64,000 nucleotides of DNA, from the NCBI GenBank assembly GCA_019022495.1, contig JAFEKR010000001.1:3658001-3722000 (forward strand), given 5' to 3'. The notes beneath the pieces were generated by a model. That model was not told the origin of the DNA. It did no database searches and worked only from the letters and a program-made list of their open reading frames with translations. A program made the position numbers and the translations under genes. The DNA comes from Epichloe hybrida. Its lineage: Eukaryota > Ascomycota > Sordariomycetes > Hypocreales > Clavicipitaceae. This document shows, in pieces, positions 43,943-56,179 of the stretch; position 1 is the stretch's first letter; every line of letters begins with the position of its first letter.

Positions 43943-45177
43943 TAAATTCCCCCTTCGCCGGCTTCTTTGGTCTTTTTAAGAGCCAAGACCCGCCCAAGCC
44001 CCAGGTTGTGTCTGCAAAGCAGAAAAAGATGCTGCAGCGAGGACAGACAATTCATTTGGGCGGCTCCGACACAGCAAACTCAAGTTCCACTGACATATCT
44101 GACAAGAAGCAACCAGGCAGTGCCAAAGCTGGGAATGAGGTTGTTGGATACGCTGATGGCATGTCTGCGCCCCCAAGGACCACGTTCCTTGAATCAGCTG
44201 GCGACGTGCTCAATCCCAGCATGCCAAGTGTAGATCATCTAATCGACCCGGCTAACCGGCCGAGAACTATATTCCACGACCGGGTCTATCATCCCAGTGA
44301 TATTCCACCGCCTCCCTTGAAGAAGCGTCAATCGACATTCGGCCGTCGTAAGAATTCTGGCAAGATGTCAAGCTCATCACAATTGTCGGGTCCAAGCAGG
44401 ACTTCATCATCCCCGCACCCCTCCATCAATCGTAAAGATTCGATGGACTCTGCCAAGGACTATGACGATACAGCCAATACCAACCCGGATAAGGATGCCT
44501 CTGAGATGGCCGATGGCTCCAACATGAGAGTAGAAGAAAAGATTGCCCGAGGCTATCATCGGGATCTGTCGTGGCGCAAGGTGCTGGTCAAGCTGGAGCC
44601 AGATGCACACAACAACATAATTGTGCGACGAATGTTTGCCAATGCACACGGGTGGCCTGTTATAAAGCACATGGTCGATGCTCACTTTAGTGACTCCGAG
44701 GCCGCACGCATGAGAGATGAAGAAGAGCCGAACACAGATCGAGCCTTTGAAGCTCACCGCGGACCAGCCGCAGATGGACGAGAAGTGAAGCGCTTGCATC
44801 AGCTTCGCGAGGAAGAAGCCAGTGGCGCACGGCCTTGGAGAAGCGGGGAGATCAACGAGGCACGCGAAGCTATGGACGACGTGCCTGATTTGCCCGAGAA
44901 CAATGAAGGCCATAGTCCATCCCATGGCCCCCCACGCCTTGCACCGTTGGAAAGGGTGGATTCCCTGACATGGAGTGACCGAGATTGGATGGACACTGAC
45001 AACGAGAGCGAAGACAGCCACGGGAAAGAGGGTTCCAAGCAGCAGTCCAAGGGGCCAGTCAAGGAAGCGTCGCAGCGGCAAAGTCTCGGTCCATCGTCTT
45101 GGAAGTGGGCAGAGAAGATTGCGGGCAAAGGGCCCGTGGGCCGGAGTAGGAGTCTCCAGCCAGACGTCGCGAAGTGA
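41782..45177 (+). CDS. DUF676 putative serine esterase/lipase (Rog1/Lpl1-like)
   Basis: Single-exon protein of 1,131 aa. I start at the ATG at 41782 (MLLLHQVGSVKIGEV) because the upstream frame begins with GTG and runs through an ATC repeat. The N-terminal 180 residues form a beta-rich domain conserved in fungal relatives. The lipase domain shows HLVMLTHGLHSN (about 275) and the nucleophile elbow SFVGHSLGGL (Ser near 460); ANVVNDGIVPLRTS carries the likely acidic residue. Long acidic, His-rich and Lys-rich inserts separate these motifs. The C-terminal 450 residues are disordered apart from a conserved DLSWRKVLVKLEPDAHNN segment. Yeast relatives act on lipid droplets as phospholipases; the substrate here is inferred only. 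Confidence 0.88.
43911..43943. repeat. (ACAGGC)n coding Thr-Gly dipeptides
   Basis: Five hexamers within the DUF676 gene encoding alternating Thr-Gly in a disordered region. Confidence 0.85.
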
Positions 45178-45506
45178 AGGCTGTCATGGACTGAACAGGA
45201 GGCTTCTTGCATGGAGGGTATATTTCATCGACAATAGACTAATTGTAAAGTTTAATAGACTGGGACTTGCATACATAGCCTATAAGGTAGCATTCGCTCT
45301 TGATTGACATGCGTTGAATAAGATGATAGTGGGTCTGCCGTAGGAATCAAATTAGTAATACAGAACATTGTAAATGCCGGAACCAAAAGAGTAGGAAAAG
45401 AAGATTGCAACTATTTAGCAGGTCAAGAAGAGTATTTGCGGCAAATCAGAGAAGTAAAGATTTGTACAAAAAACAAAGGAATAAAGGTGGAATCAAACCA
45501 CCGCGT
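45178..45506. other. 3' region of the lipase gene
   Basis: No gene. An A6 run at 45468-45473 is a T6 stretch on the minus strand, downstream of the tRNA, and is a plausible Pol III terminator. Confidence 0.5.
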
Positions 45507-45591
45507 TGGACGAACAGGGAATCGAACCCTGGACCACTCCCAGATGTGCAGTTTATGCTAAGGGAGTATTATACCACTAAACCATTCGCCC
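45507..45591 (-). tRNA. tRNA-Ala(AGC) with 13-nt intron
   Basis: On the minus strand the 85 nt fold as a complete tRNA. The acceptor GGGCGAA pairs with TTCGTCC, followed by discriminator A. The D arm is GTTTAGTGGTATAAT. The anticodon stem CTCCC pairs with GGGAG, and the T arm CAGGG-TTCGATT-CCCTG is perfect. The anticodon loop is interrupted at the canonical position after base 37 by 13 nt, leaving TTAGCAT with anticodon AGC. The third acceptor pair is G-U, the alanine identity element. Internal promoter boxes (TGGTTTAGTGG, GGTTCGATTCC) are present. It lies beside the retrotransposon block. Confidence 0.88.
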
Positions 45592-45811
45592 TGCTGCGTT
45601 GTAGGACAAAGCTTATTCTTGATTTACAAGAATTGGAAAGTCACGACGTCTACGGGGTGCTAACAAAGCCACGATGCTACACGTTCCTATCTTTGAGCAA
45701 GGCTGCTTTCCATTGACCTTAATGGGTTCCCTAGTATTACGGAGTATAATGCTCTAGGCGGGGTTTAGGCTAGGGATTAGGATTACCGCACTAAAGGTGG
45801 ATATAGGAAAA
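45592..45811. other. Boundary between gene arm and retroelement block
   Basis: Short AT-richer transition containing the tRNA upstream region. No gene. Confidence 0.5.
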
Positions 45812-46024
45812 TATCAGGAGCACGGAGGCTAGGGAGTTGCGGACAGGACAGTTACATAATAGAGCCCTTAGGTAAGCCTTAGCCTACGCGAATAACTAAG
45901 TAGCTACTAGATAGCTATATATATATAGTAAGGTATTTAGATAAGAACTACCTATAAGAGATATAGAAGGTTAGAGTTTAAGACCTTTATATACTTACCC
46001 CTAAGTAATAGCTCTTTAACTATA
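45812..46024 (+). mobile_element. Left part of 5' LTR of Gypsy element A (split)
   Basis: Begins TATCAGGAGCACGGAGGC, the RIP-mutated form of the family A LTR start TGTCAGG. It matches the intact 267-bp LTR at 55541-55807 for its first 213 bp, then stops at CTATA where element B is inserted. Its last 54 bp resume at 59790. Confidence 0.88.
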
Positions 46025-46320
46025 TGTTAGTATCTACAGGATACCATTAACCTACGCGTAGGGTTTTCAGGGTGGACTAAAGTGCACGTAATTATTATAT
46101 ATTCTAGTTTACTAAAGTAAGCAAAAGAGGGATTAAATAGAAGCAAAAAGAGTGCGCTATTTATTATAGGAAAAGGGGCCTTAATTAGGGTCATTAGCAA
46201 AGAGACTACATATGCCAACCCTAATCGCGGCGCGGTTAGGCTAGACATGTAGGTCCGCGATGCAACGCGCCTACCTAATCAGAGGCGTGTACCCTTGTTA
46301 ATATTATACTTATTCTAATA
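46025..46320 (-). repeat. 3' LTR of element B
   Basis: 296 bp, more C-to-T/G-to-A mutated than its partner at 59489-59784, for example CTAATA for CCAACA at the end. Confidence 0.88.
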
Positions 46321-46539
46321 CTAGAAACTCTCTCTCTTTAATATGATTATTAACGCATAATATTAATAAGAGAAGTAAATAGAAATTAAGGAACAAATAA
46401 GATTAAATAATTACAAATAATATTATAAGAAAAGGGCAAGGGGAAGGGGGTATAATAAATAACAAAATCTAATCTATAAGCCTATATAAGGATAAGTAGG
46501 CCTAATTCTTAATATCTTTAATCTTATTAGATTAACACA

Positions 46540-46700
46540 AACGTTATAATTACATAACCTACCCTTTTATCCTAATAGTTGCCTTATTGCTCGTAATAAA
46601 CCTCTTAAATGCCTTGTTTAGCAATACCTTTGTAAATACATTAGCAAGGTTATTATTCCTATTAATCTATCTAATCTCGTAGATCTCTTATTACTTATAT
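46540..46700 (-). pseudogene. RNase H remnant of Copia element B
   Basis: Minus-strand translation resembles the C-terminus of fungal Copia RNase H: an EIYEIRWI-like start, then ANVFTKV and NKAFKRFI. Stops have replaced some Gln/Trp codons. Confidence 0.6.
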
Positions 46701-47531
46701 AATTAATAAAGGGCTATAATATTAATTATAAGACGCTTCTCCTTTATAGTACTAAGCTTAATAAGGTATTTATATAAAGAGTATAAATTAGTATAAATAA
46801 TAATAGGAATTATAAGGAGGTTTAATTAATAGGTGATTAACCTAAGCGTTATTAAGATTATATAAGCTATATTAGCACTAGTAACTATACTATAGATCTT
46901 AGAGGTAAGCACACTTCTTATAACTCTCTTACTCTTAGTAAAGCTATAGTGTATAATATTACCTTAGATTATAAAGGTGCTTTTCTCTTAGACTTTACTA
47001 GCTAGGATAAGTATATAGCCTAGCTAGGAAGTAAGGTCCTAGTTATTAGTAAATAATCTATTTATAAATATAAAAAGCTTTGCTTTCTTAAGATTAAATA
47101 GTATAAACCTTAATCCTTAGCTTAGATTATTAATTTACTATTAAATCTATTAGTTTAGGCTCTTTATATCTTAAGGTAATAGCTCTTAGTATTATATAGT
47201 AATAGAGAGGTTAAAACAGGCTTTAGGCTAGTAAATTAAGGTAATATACGCGCCTTAAGCTTATTATTCTATATATGCCTATTTTAAATTAGTTAGCGGG
47301 ATTAACTAAAGCTTTCTACTCTAGCCCTTTTACCTTAGTGTAATTATATTATTTTTAAGAGTAATAATACTACTATTAAAGGTTAGTAGGTTCCCTATAG
47401 AAAGGATTTACTTTAGTTTAGTAGTAAAAGAAGTAGCTTTTAATTAATCCTTCTCTTATTAAGAGAACTTATAGTTAGATAGTCTAATTATATTATTAGT
47501 TTGTATCCCTATATATATAAAGGTTAGGTTC

Positions 47532-48334
47532 TATTGAAATGTAGGGAGCTAGTTGCCAGCTGGTAACAGCTGTACGGGTGCAAGCTCTACGGTCGGGGAC
47601 TAATAGGGCTGCAACGTTAAATCAATCAACGCAACGCAACGGAAGGTTGTGGCAGTTATCAACTAATAGAATTCAATTTAGATCACTTTTATGATATCTT
47701 ATAAAGCAATAGAATTGATTTTAGATACGTTGTACGAGCAATGCAGCTGTTGTTGGTTGAGAGGACTAGCTATCTAGCTAGTTGAAAAGATCTTCTTCCT
47801 CTCATAGACCTACCGACCGTATCGGTGGATCCAGGCCACTAACGGGGTCTTATGGGCCACTTTTGATTTTTCGCAAAATTCATTTATATGCAAAAACCAA
47901 AAAATCGACTCACCACTATACTAGCTAGCAACCCGTATGCACTAACTTTTAGTCTAAAAAATAACCTTGTATAAAGAGAAAGCCCTATCTTTAAGCTTTA
48001 ATTTGCTATATGTAAAACTTTTGTACGACCTCTAGATAAAAAGAAAATCGTTATCAAAGATAGCTATAGGGTAAGTTATGTGTAGGGTAACCTGCTTACG
48101 TCACCCTAGCTTACGTCACCCTAGCTTACCTAATTACTAGTGGCGTGGTTATGGCCACACTTGCAGCCACAACGCAATTGACTAATTAGTCATCCACACG
48201 GTTGGTCGCAGCCATTAATAGCTGCCCCCGTGACTATTAACAGCTGCAGTGCAGCTGTCAGACTTGCAAAGCAAGCTAGTAATAAGAAGGTTCTTTAACT
48301 AGAAAAGGGCTAAAAATAGGTCTTATTTTTAACA
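47532..48334 (-). repeat. 3' LTR of element C
   Basis: 803-bp LTR, direct repeat of 53818-54641. Confidence 0.9.
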
Positions 48335-48542
48335 CCCCCTCTACAAAAGAATTACATTTAAAGCAATTAGAAGTGTACAAAGAGACTATAGGGAAAAAAA
48401 CAACAACTTTTGATAATAACAAATAAAAGGGAAAAACAGGAAAAAATAAAAGACCCCCTTTTTGAATTCCTAGCTATTGTTAAATATAGCTCCCTTTTTG
48501 ACGTTGTTTTTAGTTCCCTGTTAAAGGGAATTAGTTGTTAGT

Positions 48543-51500
48543 TTAATAATTATTAAGCCCTAAAAGCTTAATAAAAGCCTGATAAAGAGGTTTAGAAAGA
48601 GGCTTCATAAGACCATCTGCAGGCATTGACTTTGTATCTAGATATTCGATCTTAGCTAAACCCTCTAAAACCTATTACCTAATATAGTTAAACTTTAGCA
48701 ATGTATGCTTTATACGACTATGTAAAGCAGGGTTATAAGCAGTAGTTATAGCGCCTTAATTATTGCAATATATCTGGATAGGGGGAGAAATAGGGGTTTT
48801 TAGCTCCTTAAATAAGCCCTGAAGCCACTGAAGCTCCCGGAAGGTCTCGCAGATAGCATTAGCTTTAGCTTCTAGTGTTAATAGAGCTATTGTACTAGCT
48901 TTCTTTAATTTCTAGCTAATAGGTCCGCTAGCTAGCTTAAATAGATAAGCATAGGTTAATTTTAAGGTCTTTTTATCCCCTGCAAAATTACTATTGTAAT
49001 AACCTATTAGGCTTTTACTAACTAAACCTTTAGGGTCTCCCCTATAGATAATAGCAAGGAATCTAGTCCCTAATAAATACCTTAGCAGATTTTTAGCTGC
49101 TTTTAGGTATTCTATATAAGGGCTAGCTAGTGCAGTAGATAACCACTGTAGCGTAAAAGCTGTATCAGGCCTTGTAAGCAACATTAGGTACATTATAGTC
49201 CCTATAATGCACTAATAAAGCTTGATTTTGCTAGCTATTAAAAGCTTAGTTGTCTGCGTAGCTAAAACGCCTAGCTGAAGAGGTATGCTAATAGGCTTAC
49301 TATCTAGCATTTAAATCGTTTTAAGGCTTCTAATATATACTAAGATTAATGAATTTTCAGTATTCTATTAGGCCTATCTCGTACGATTTGAACCCCTAAG
49401 AAGAATTCAGCAGGCCCCCTATCTTCTATTGGATAGACTTTATGAAGTTCCTTTTTAAGCCTTTAGATATAAGATAAATCCGGTCCAATTAGAAGACAGT
49501 CATTAACGTACGTAATGACAAAGGTTTTGGTTAAAGGATTGAAGAAGATAGCTAGGTCAGATATTAAAGGGTTAAATCCTAGGGATTTAAGCACTAATAT
49601 TAGCGCTTGTTGCCATTCCCTTGAGCTTTGTTTTAGGCCATATAAAGACTTCTATAATAAAATTACTTAATCTTTAGAAGGTTTCTAGCCAAAACTTCTA
49701 GCTAATTTAGCTAGTTTAGGATTTGCCTCAAGGAATTCAATAAACCCTTCTGGAATAACCATATAAATCTGTTGTTGTAGCTTACTATTAAGAAAAGCTC
49801 CTATAAAATCAATTTGTTCGATTTCCCAGTTATTCCAAGCCACTAGGGCTAGTAAAATCCTCCAGCTAGGGGGAATGCTTGTGGCAGCGAAGGTCTCTAG
49901 GTAATCTAGGCCTTCGATTTGCATAAATCCCTTAGCAACGAGTTGAGCCTTATATTTTAAAGGATTATTTTCTTTATCCTTTTTAAGCTTATAAACAAGC
50001 CTATTCTTTAGTACTTTTCGGCCCTTAGGGATTTGATCTTTCCCTATAAATTTAAAAGTACCAGCCTTTAGAAGCTGTTCGTATTCCTTGTACGTGGCTT
50101 CTATCCATTTATCCCTTTCAGGGCTAGATATAGCCTGCTTCCAGGTCTTAGGCTTGGGGCTAATAGGATTCTTTTCCTTTAGCTTCTCCCGTACCTTAAA
50201 GCAGATTTCTTTTATGAAATCTAGAGAAGAAGGGGAACTAATATCAACATCCATAGGGTCGATATTAGGGTCAAAATCGATAATTTTGTTAAAATCGAGG
50301 TCCGAAGTCGAAATCTGATTTCCTGGTTGAGTTATAGGCTGCGCCTGTATGGGATCCGCTGGAATTAAGCCTTTAGGGGGTTCTTTAGGGCCTGTAGGTG
50401 GTTTTTCTTGACCTACAGGGATACCTATGTTATCTATAGGATAATCCTTTGAACCTTGGTCTAGATTTTGTTGATTTTTATTTTCTAGATTATTTTCCCC
50501 CTCTAAAGGGTTATCCCCTATAGAAATCCTAGGTAAGCCTTTAGAAACAGGGCCTATAGGTTCTATAATCTTAATAAAGCTAGTCTTTGTAACTAGCCTT
50601 TTAGAGGGGATGTACACTAGGTAGGTGTTAGAACCTAGTGTAGCTAAAAGCCTTCCAGGGATAGTCCTAGCTGCTAACTTCTAGGCTTTAGGTTGTTTTT
50701 CCAGGGGGATTAGAATCTCACAGTGAGATCCTATAGCTCTAATACTGCTAATATCAGTTGTATAAGGCTGATTTAGCTCCCTAGATAACAGTTGTTCAGG
50801 GCTTTCATCCTTAGTGGTATTAGCAGTTATATTAACTAGGTTAACAACTGCAGGTAATACAAAACACCACAAAAATAACGGTAATTTTGCCCACTGGATA
50901 GTAGCCCTTAATCGATCTAGAATAGTACGAATTGAACGTTCTGCTAATCCATTTTGCTCATGGATATAGGGACTAGAAGTCGTAAATTTGATCCCTTTAG
51001 AATTCAACCAAGCTTGACAACTAGAATCGATTTCCTAGCCCCCATCGAAGTGAAGGTGCCTAGGATATTGACCTAGTTGATTTTTAAGCCCTCTGAAGAA
51101 GCCTTTGATAGCCTTATAAACAGTTGGGCCTTCCTTATTAGGTAATAAGATAACCCACTTATATCTAGTCTTTCGGTCAACTAAAAATAAGCAAATTGAC
51201 TGTTTATTGTACGGCGTAGGACTGATTTTTAGCGTATCCCCCTCTATTCGATCTAGAGCTCTTGGGGGGTCAGGGATAGCTAATTTCCTGGGTCTTCTAA
51301 CTGCCTTAGATTGATCACAAGCAATACATCTAAAATCCTTATCCTTAATTTTAGAAAAATCAGGGATTCCTTTAGTTATAAGGCTAGTTTTCTTTAGCAA
51401 AGGAAGACCTAGGTGTCCTAATCGTACATGCCATAGGCCAGCTAGTTCTAACAACCGTTGATATTGAAGATCCTTAGGGTCTGAATTAGGATCTAGACTA

Positions 51501-53521
51501 GGGCCCTCTTCACTAGTCCCCTGCTGGGCCCCTTGAGAACCACAGGCCTCTTGGAGAGGTATTAGGGACCCTTTTCCTCCACTAGGGCCCTCTAACACCC
51601 CTAAATCTATTTCCTTAGATTTATAAGGGACCCAACCTGGGGCTATAGGCGAAGAAGAAGGGACTAATTCCCCTAAATCATCCCGTACGATTTCTTCAAT
51701 ATCATCATCATTTTCGTCGATTTCGTCTAAATCAGAAGCCCAATCCGGCTTTTTAGAGGGAATTTGAACCTCTATAGGGTAGCTAATCGGATAGCTATGA
51801 CCCTTAAAAGCGGCGTAGGTAAAAGGTCGGATATAATGCGAATTATTACAGGGCCCTTTAGATAACTTAGGCGTAGATTGGTTTTTAACGTGGAAGAAAA
51901 AACCATGTTTTTCTATATCTAAGGTTGCAATAAGAGACCTATCTTTAAGATAAAGTAGGTTTTTTATAAGGCAACCACCAGATATATAGTGCGTAAGTCC
52001 ACTAACTATATTAACATCAAGCTGAGGAAAATATAGCGCATCTTTAAGCACTAAGGTCCTATATTTAGCTGGATTTTTCTGATATAGGACCTCAAAAACA
52101 GCACTACCGTGACCCTTAGCGTAAATAGGGCCACCACCAGTTATAATAGGGTCGGATTCCCCCTTTTTATAGGGGGTATAATCCCTAAAGACCTCCCTAG
52201 AATTAACAATATGTACAGTCGAACCTGTATCATATAATAGGGCCTTTTTCATGTCTTTGCTGTAATAATTAAAACCATTTAAGGTTTTAATTTCTTGATT
52301 TTCATCATCATCCGATTCAGAAGAGCTAGAATTAGAGCTACTATCACTAGAGCTCTTATAACTAGTCTTATGAAGGCTAGGTTTCTTGTACGGTTTAAGA
52401 GCACCGTTAGAAAGGTTGTAATTTCCTAGCATAAAAGATCCCTCTCCAGAGGTCTCTTTATTATCCTTTTTATCTGATTTTTGACCTTTTTGCTTCTTCT
52501 TCTTCTTCTTATTAGAAGAAGAATTAGAATTAGAAGAGCCCTTATTTTCTTCAGAGCCTCCTTTCTTCTTCTGATCCTTAGGGGCCTTTTCTTTTTCTTT
52601 GGCACCCTTTTTAAGGTTTTTAGCCCTATAATTCAGGGCTTTGGATACCGTAGATGACTTATCCCTCTGTTCTGCTAGAAGGTCTGCCATCAAAAATTGA
52701 AGATTTAGGGCTTCTAGGGGAGCCCCTATAGCCCTATTCGTGCGCATGCTAAATCGTTGCCTCTCAGCCCACTGAGGGAAGGTTGATTTTAGGGATTGAA
52801 GATATTGATTAACCTGATCTATCGGAGCAATCAGGACCCCTAAAATCGATAATCTAGCTAGTAGATTATTAAAGACTGCATTAAAGGACTCTAGAGTCCC
52901 CTTAAACTCTTGAAAATTCAGGTTATGAAATTCTGAATATAGGGACCCCCTCTGGATTTCAACGCTATGTGAATATTGCCTTACAAGTAAATTATAGGCT
53001 TCTTCAGGTGATTTTTGCCAAGTTATAGCGGCTTGGGGTCCTTCTATACAACTATCCCTTAGTAACATAAGGATAATAGCTTGATCTGGATCCCCTAGCG
53101 CCCTAGAACTCTCCGGATTATCTAGAAAATTAGGCATGCCTAAAGCTCTAAATTGGATAGTTAGGGCTTGCTTCCATTGTTCGAAATTTTCGGCTCCTTT
53201 AAGCCTAGCAGTCTCTGGAAAACTATAAACCCTTTTATTGAATTCCTTAATAATTGAATTATTAAAGGTTGCTTGTACAGAGCTAGATTCAGCTTGATTT
53301 TCTTGAACAGGCTGCTGATCTTGCTGCTGACTAGCGGGCTTATCAGATTCCACACCCTCCATACAACTATTTACAGTTATAGATAGGCTTTCTAGCTTCT
53401 CTAATAACTAGTCTATAGTTGCTTGTTGCTTAATAGCCTGCTCTTTTAGCTGGTTATTTAGAACCTCTTACGCACTAGGGTCAGGGATAACAGGTCCCTT
53501 TCCCTTTCCTTTGGTATTCAT
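48543..53521 (-). pseudogene. Gag-pol of Copia element C with premature stops
   Basis: One frame from the ATG at 53521 to a stop at 48543 on the minus strand, interrupted by TAA and TAG codons. Two occur in the first 55 codons, one just after the integrase HFDGG (51035), one near 50680, and several between 49.7 and 49.2 kb. Most are explained by C-to-T changes of CAA/CAG or G-to-A changes of TGG. Parts in order: Gag with a long Lys-rich stretch; protease LLYDTGSTVHIVN (about 52.2 kb); GAG-pre-integrase WHVRLGHLGLPLL (about 51.4 kb); integrase core; RT (RVT_2) from about 50.1 kb with YVND where YVDD is expected; and RNase H ending near 48.6 kb. Order PR-INT-RT-RH defines Ty1/Copia. No CCHC knuckle is visible in Gag. 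Confidence 0.85.
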
Positions 53522-53765
53522 TTTCCTTTTTATAGAAGGGAAAAGCTTCTATCTCGCGGGTCCTTCCTTTTTTATAGAAGGGAAGTCTTTTATATTTGAA
53601 ATTTATTCCTTTTTATAGAAGGGAAAAAGCTTCTATCTCGCGGATCCTTCCTTTTTTATAGAAGGGAAGTCTTCTGTAGCTACAATTGATTCCTTTTTAT
53701 AGAAGGGAAAAGCTTCTTTCTCGCAGGTCCTTCCTTTTTTATAGAAGGGAAGTCTTCTGTAATCG
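53522..53765. repeat. Tandem leader repeat, three units of about 80-85 bp
   Basis: Three direct copies of a unit beginning CCTTTTTATAGAAGGGAA lie between the 5' LTR of element C and its gag start. Each unit itself contains two near-copies of TTTTATAGAAGGGAA. Confidence 0.85.
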
Positions 53766-53817
53766 TACACAAAGTGACCTAAAAGGAATCTATAGTGATA
53801 GAGCCGGGCTCATAACC

Positions 53818-54641
53818 TATTGAAATGTAGGGAGCTAGTTGCCAGCTGGCAACAGCTGTACGGGTGCAAGCTCTACGGTCGGGGACCAATAGGGCTACAA
53901 CGTTAAATCAATCAACGCAACGCAACGGAAGGTTGTGGCAGTTATCAACTAATAGAATTCAATTTAGATCACTTTTATAATATCTTATAAAGCAATAGAA
54001 TTAATTTTAGATACGTTGTACGAGCAATGCAGCTGTTATTGGTTGAGAGGTCTAGCTATCTAGCTAGTTGAAAAGATCTTCTTCCTCTCATAGACCTACT
54101 AACCGTATCGGTGGATCCAGGCCGCTAACGGGGTCTTACAGGCCACTTTTGATTTTCCGCAAAATTCATTTGTATGCAAAAACCAAAAAATCGACTTACC
54201 ACCATACTAGCTAGTAACCCGTATGCACTAACTTTTGGTCTAAAAAATAACCTTACATAAAGAGAAAGCCCTATCTTCAAGCTTTAATTTGCTATATGTA
54301 AAACTTTTATACGACCTCTAGATAAAGAGAAAATCGTTGTTAAAGATAGCTATAGGGTAAGTTATGTGTAGGGTAACCTGCTTACGTCACCCTAGCTTAC
54401 GTCACCCTAGCTTACCTAATTACTAGTGGCGTGGTTATAGCCACACTTATAGCCACAACGCAATTGACTAATTAGTCATCCACACGGTCGGTCGCAGCTG
54501 TTAACAGCTGCGACGCAGCCATTGATAGCTGCCCCCGCGACCGTTGACAGCTGCAGTGCAGCTATCAGACTTGCAAAGCAAGCTAGTAATAAGAAGGTTC
54601 TTTAACTAGAAAAGGGCTAAAAATAGGTCTTATCTTTAACA
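53818..54641 (-). repeat. 5' LTR of element C
   Basis: 824-bp LTR, direct repeat of 47532-48334. Confidence 0.9.
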
Positions 54642-54999
54642 GGTTCTCCTTTGTTATTATAAGTAGGCATAGGTTAAACATAGAGGTTATTATCTAGAGT
54701 ATTTCTCTATAGTGATAATAATATATTACTTACTAGTAGGTGCTAGCTTCTGTAATACTATATAGAGGCTTAATTACTTATATTATTATACCTATAGGGT
54801 ATAGGTAACAGATTTAGATAGGGATTCAGGCTAGGATTATATGACTAAGAAGCGTTTGTGCTTGTATATAGGCCTGTGTGATGTTATGAAGCTAGAGGAT
54901 AAGGCCTAGTAATAATAACGCAGGTGCTATCGCGAGGATTAATCGCTAGCTAGCTCGCTAGATTATTAGGGCCTGTGTGAGGATTGCTAGCTTCTTCTT

Positions 55000-55535
55000 A
55001 TTGCTGTAACCTTGGATTACAAGCCTTAACTTCTTGTATGGATTTGTTATCTTGCCCTTACCTTATTAATAATATAAGAATTAAAAATTCGAACTTTACT
55101 ATGCTCTCTTTTATTATACTTAATAAATTCGAACATGCCTTGTTTGATTAGAGAATTGATCTTAGCTTTAGTGGATAGCTCGAAGGGTTCGCTAGGGGTC
55201 TTAATGATTCCTTCCTTATGTAATTAGATTATAAGCTTAAGGTTAAAGCTTTCCTTAGCTAATAGAAAGACATTAGTCTTATCTTTTATTTAATCTGCGT
55301 AATTAACATTAGATATAATAGGGGGGTTCTTCTAAGGTCTTCTAGGTCCTTACCTTAGGGGATTAGCAGGAGGGGTAGCTATAGGCTGTGGGGAGGCGTC
55401 TTAGTTATCTATGCTCTTAGGAGGTCTCTCTTTATTAGGATCTTTATAAAAAAGCCTAATAGATATTAATCTAAAGGCCTTAGGGCCTTAAGGGAGCTTA
55501 AGAGTGTAGGTCTTACCCTCTATAGCTAATAGCTT
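55000..55535 (-). pseudogene. Pol remnant (pre-RT region) of element B
   Basis: Minus-strand translation gives YKLLAIEGKTYTLKLP, FELSTKAKINSLIKQGMFEF and VRIFNSYIINKV. This is the region preceding the RT in fungal Copia elements, interrupted by stops. Confidence 0.55.
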
Positions 55536-55812
55536 ATAGGTGTCAGGAGCACGGAGGCCAAGGGGCCATGGACGGGACGGTCACATGTTAGAGCCCTCGG
55601 ATAAGCCTCGGGTTCCGCGGATAACTAAGTAGCTACAAGATAGCCACGTGCACGTAGTAGGGTATTTAGACAAGGACCGCCTATAAGAGATATGGGAGGT
55701 TAGAGTTTGAGACCTTTATGCACCTACCCCTAAGTAGCAGCTCTCTAGCTACGACTAAGAACCTCAGCCTTCACTCCGTTTATATCTCCCCGAACACAGT
55801 CGTGACAATAGG
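55536..55812 (+). mobile_element. Solo LTR of Gypsy family A, essentially unmutated
   Basis: 267-bp LTR at 55541-55807 running from TGTCAGGAGCACGGAGGC to GTCGTGACA, with the identical 5-bp duplication ATAGG on both sides (55536-55540, 55808-55812). It retains CpG sites, unlike the RIP-mutated copies at 36744 and 45812. It is inserted in element B. Confidence 0.92.
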
Positions 55813-56179
55813 GGCTTGCCTATCCTTTACCTTTATGCCACATATATATAAGCAATCCTAGCGGGAGGTTAATAGTTATAGAGGTGTTAGGACTATTCCT
55901 TATAGCAAGGGCATTACTAACTTTCCGCCGGGCATAAATGCGCTTAACTTCCTTTATTACTAGTTAGATCACAAGGGCTTGCTATGTGATATCTAGTAAT
56001 AGAGGCGATTCCTTAACTATGCGAGGATATGCGCTAGAAATAAGGACTATTAGCATAAGACTATTTAATCCTATGGTGTTATTTATAGCTTTAACTACTA
56101 TTTACAATACTATGGGCTCTAGCGTTATTAGGTATTCCTGTCAGATAATATTATAGGCTCTTCGGAGCGGCCTATAATA

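Larger units (their letters stand above)
47527..54646 (-). mobile_element. Copia-type LTR retrotransposon C nested in B
   Basis: LTRs at 47532-48334 and 53818-54641 are about 800 and 824 bp; they differ by a roughly 21-bp insertion in the right copy and scattered transitions. The 5-bp duplication GGTTC (47527-47531, 54642-54646) flanks the element. On the minus strand the LTR starts TGTTAA and ends CAATA, that is TG...TA rather than TG...CA. A primer-binding-like stretch (GGTTATGAGCCCGGCTC) follows the 5' LTR. Much less mutated than A and B, so probably younger. Confidence 0.9.

Noticed and set aside
46027..46248. 73-aa frame at 46027 and its near-identical partner at 59491-59682
   Set aside because: Both lie entirely inside the two LTRs of element B; similarity reflects LTR duplication, not a gene.
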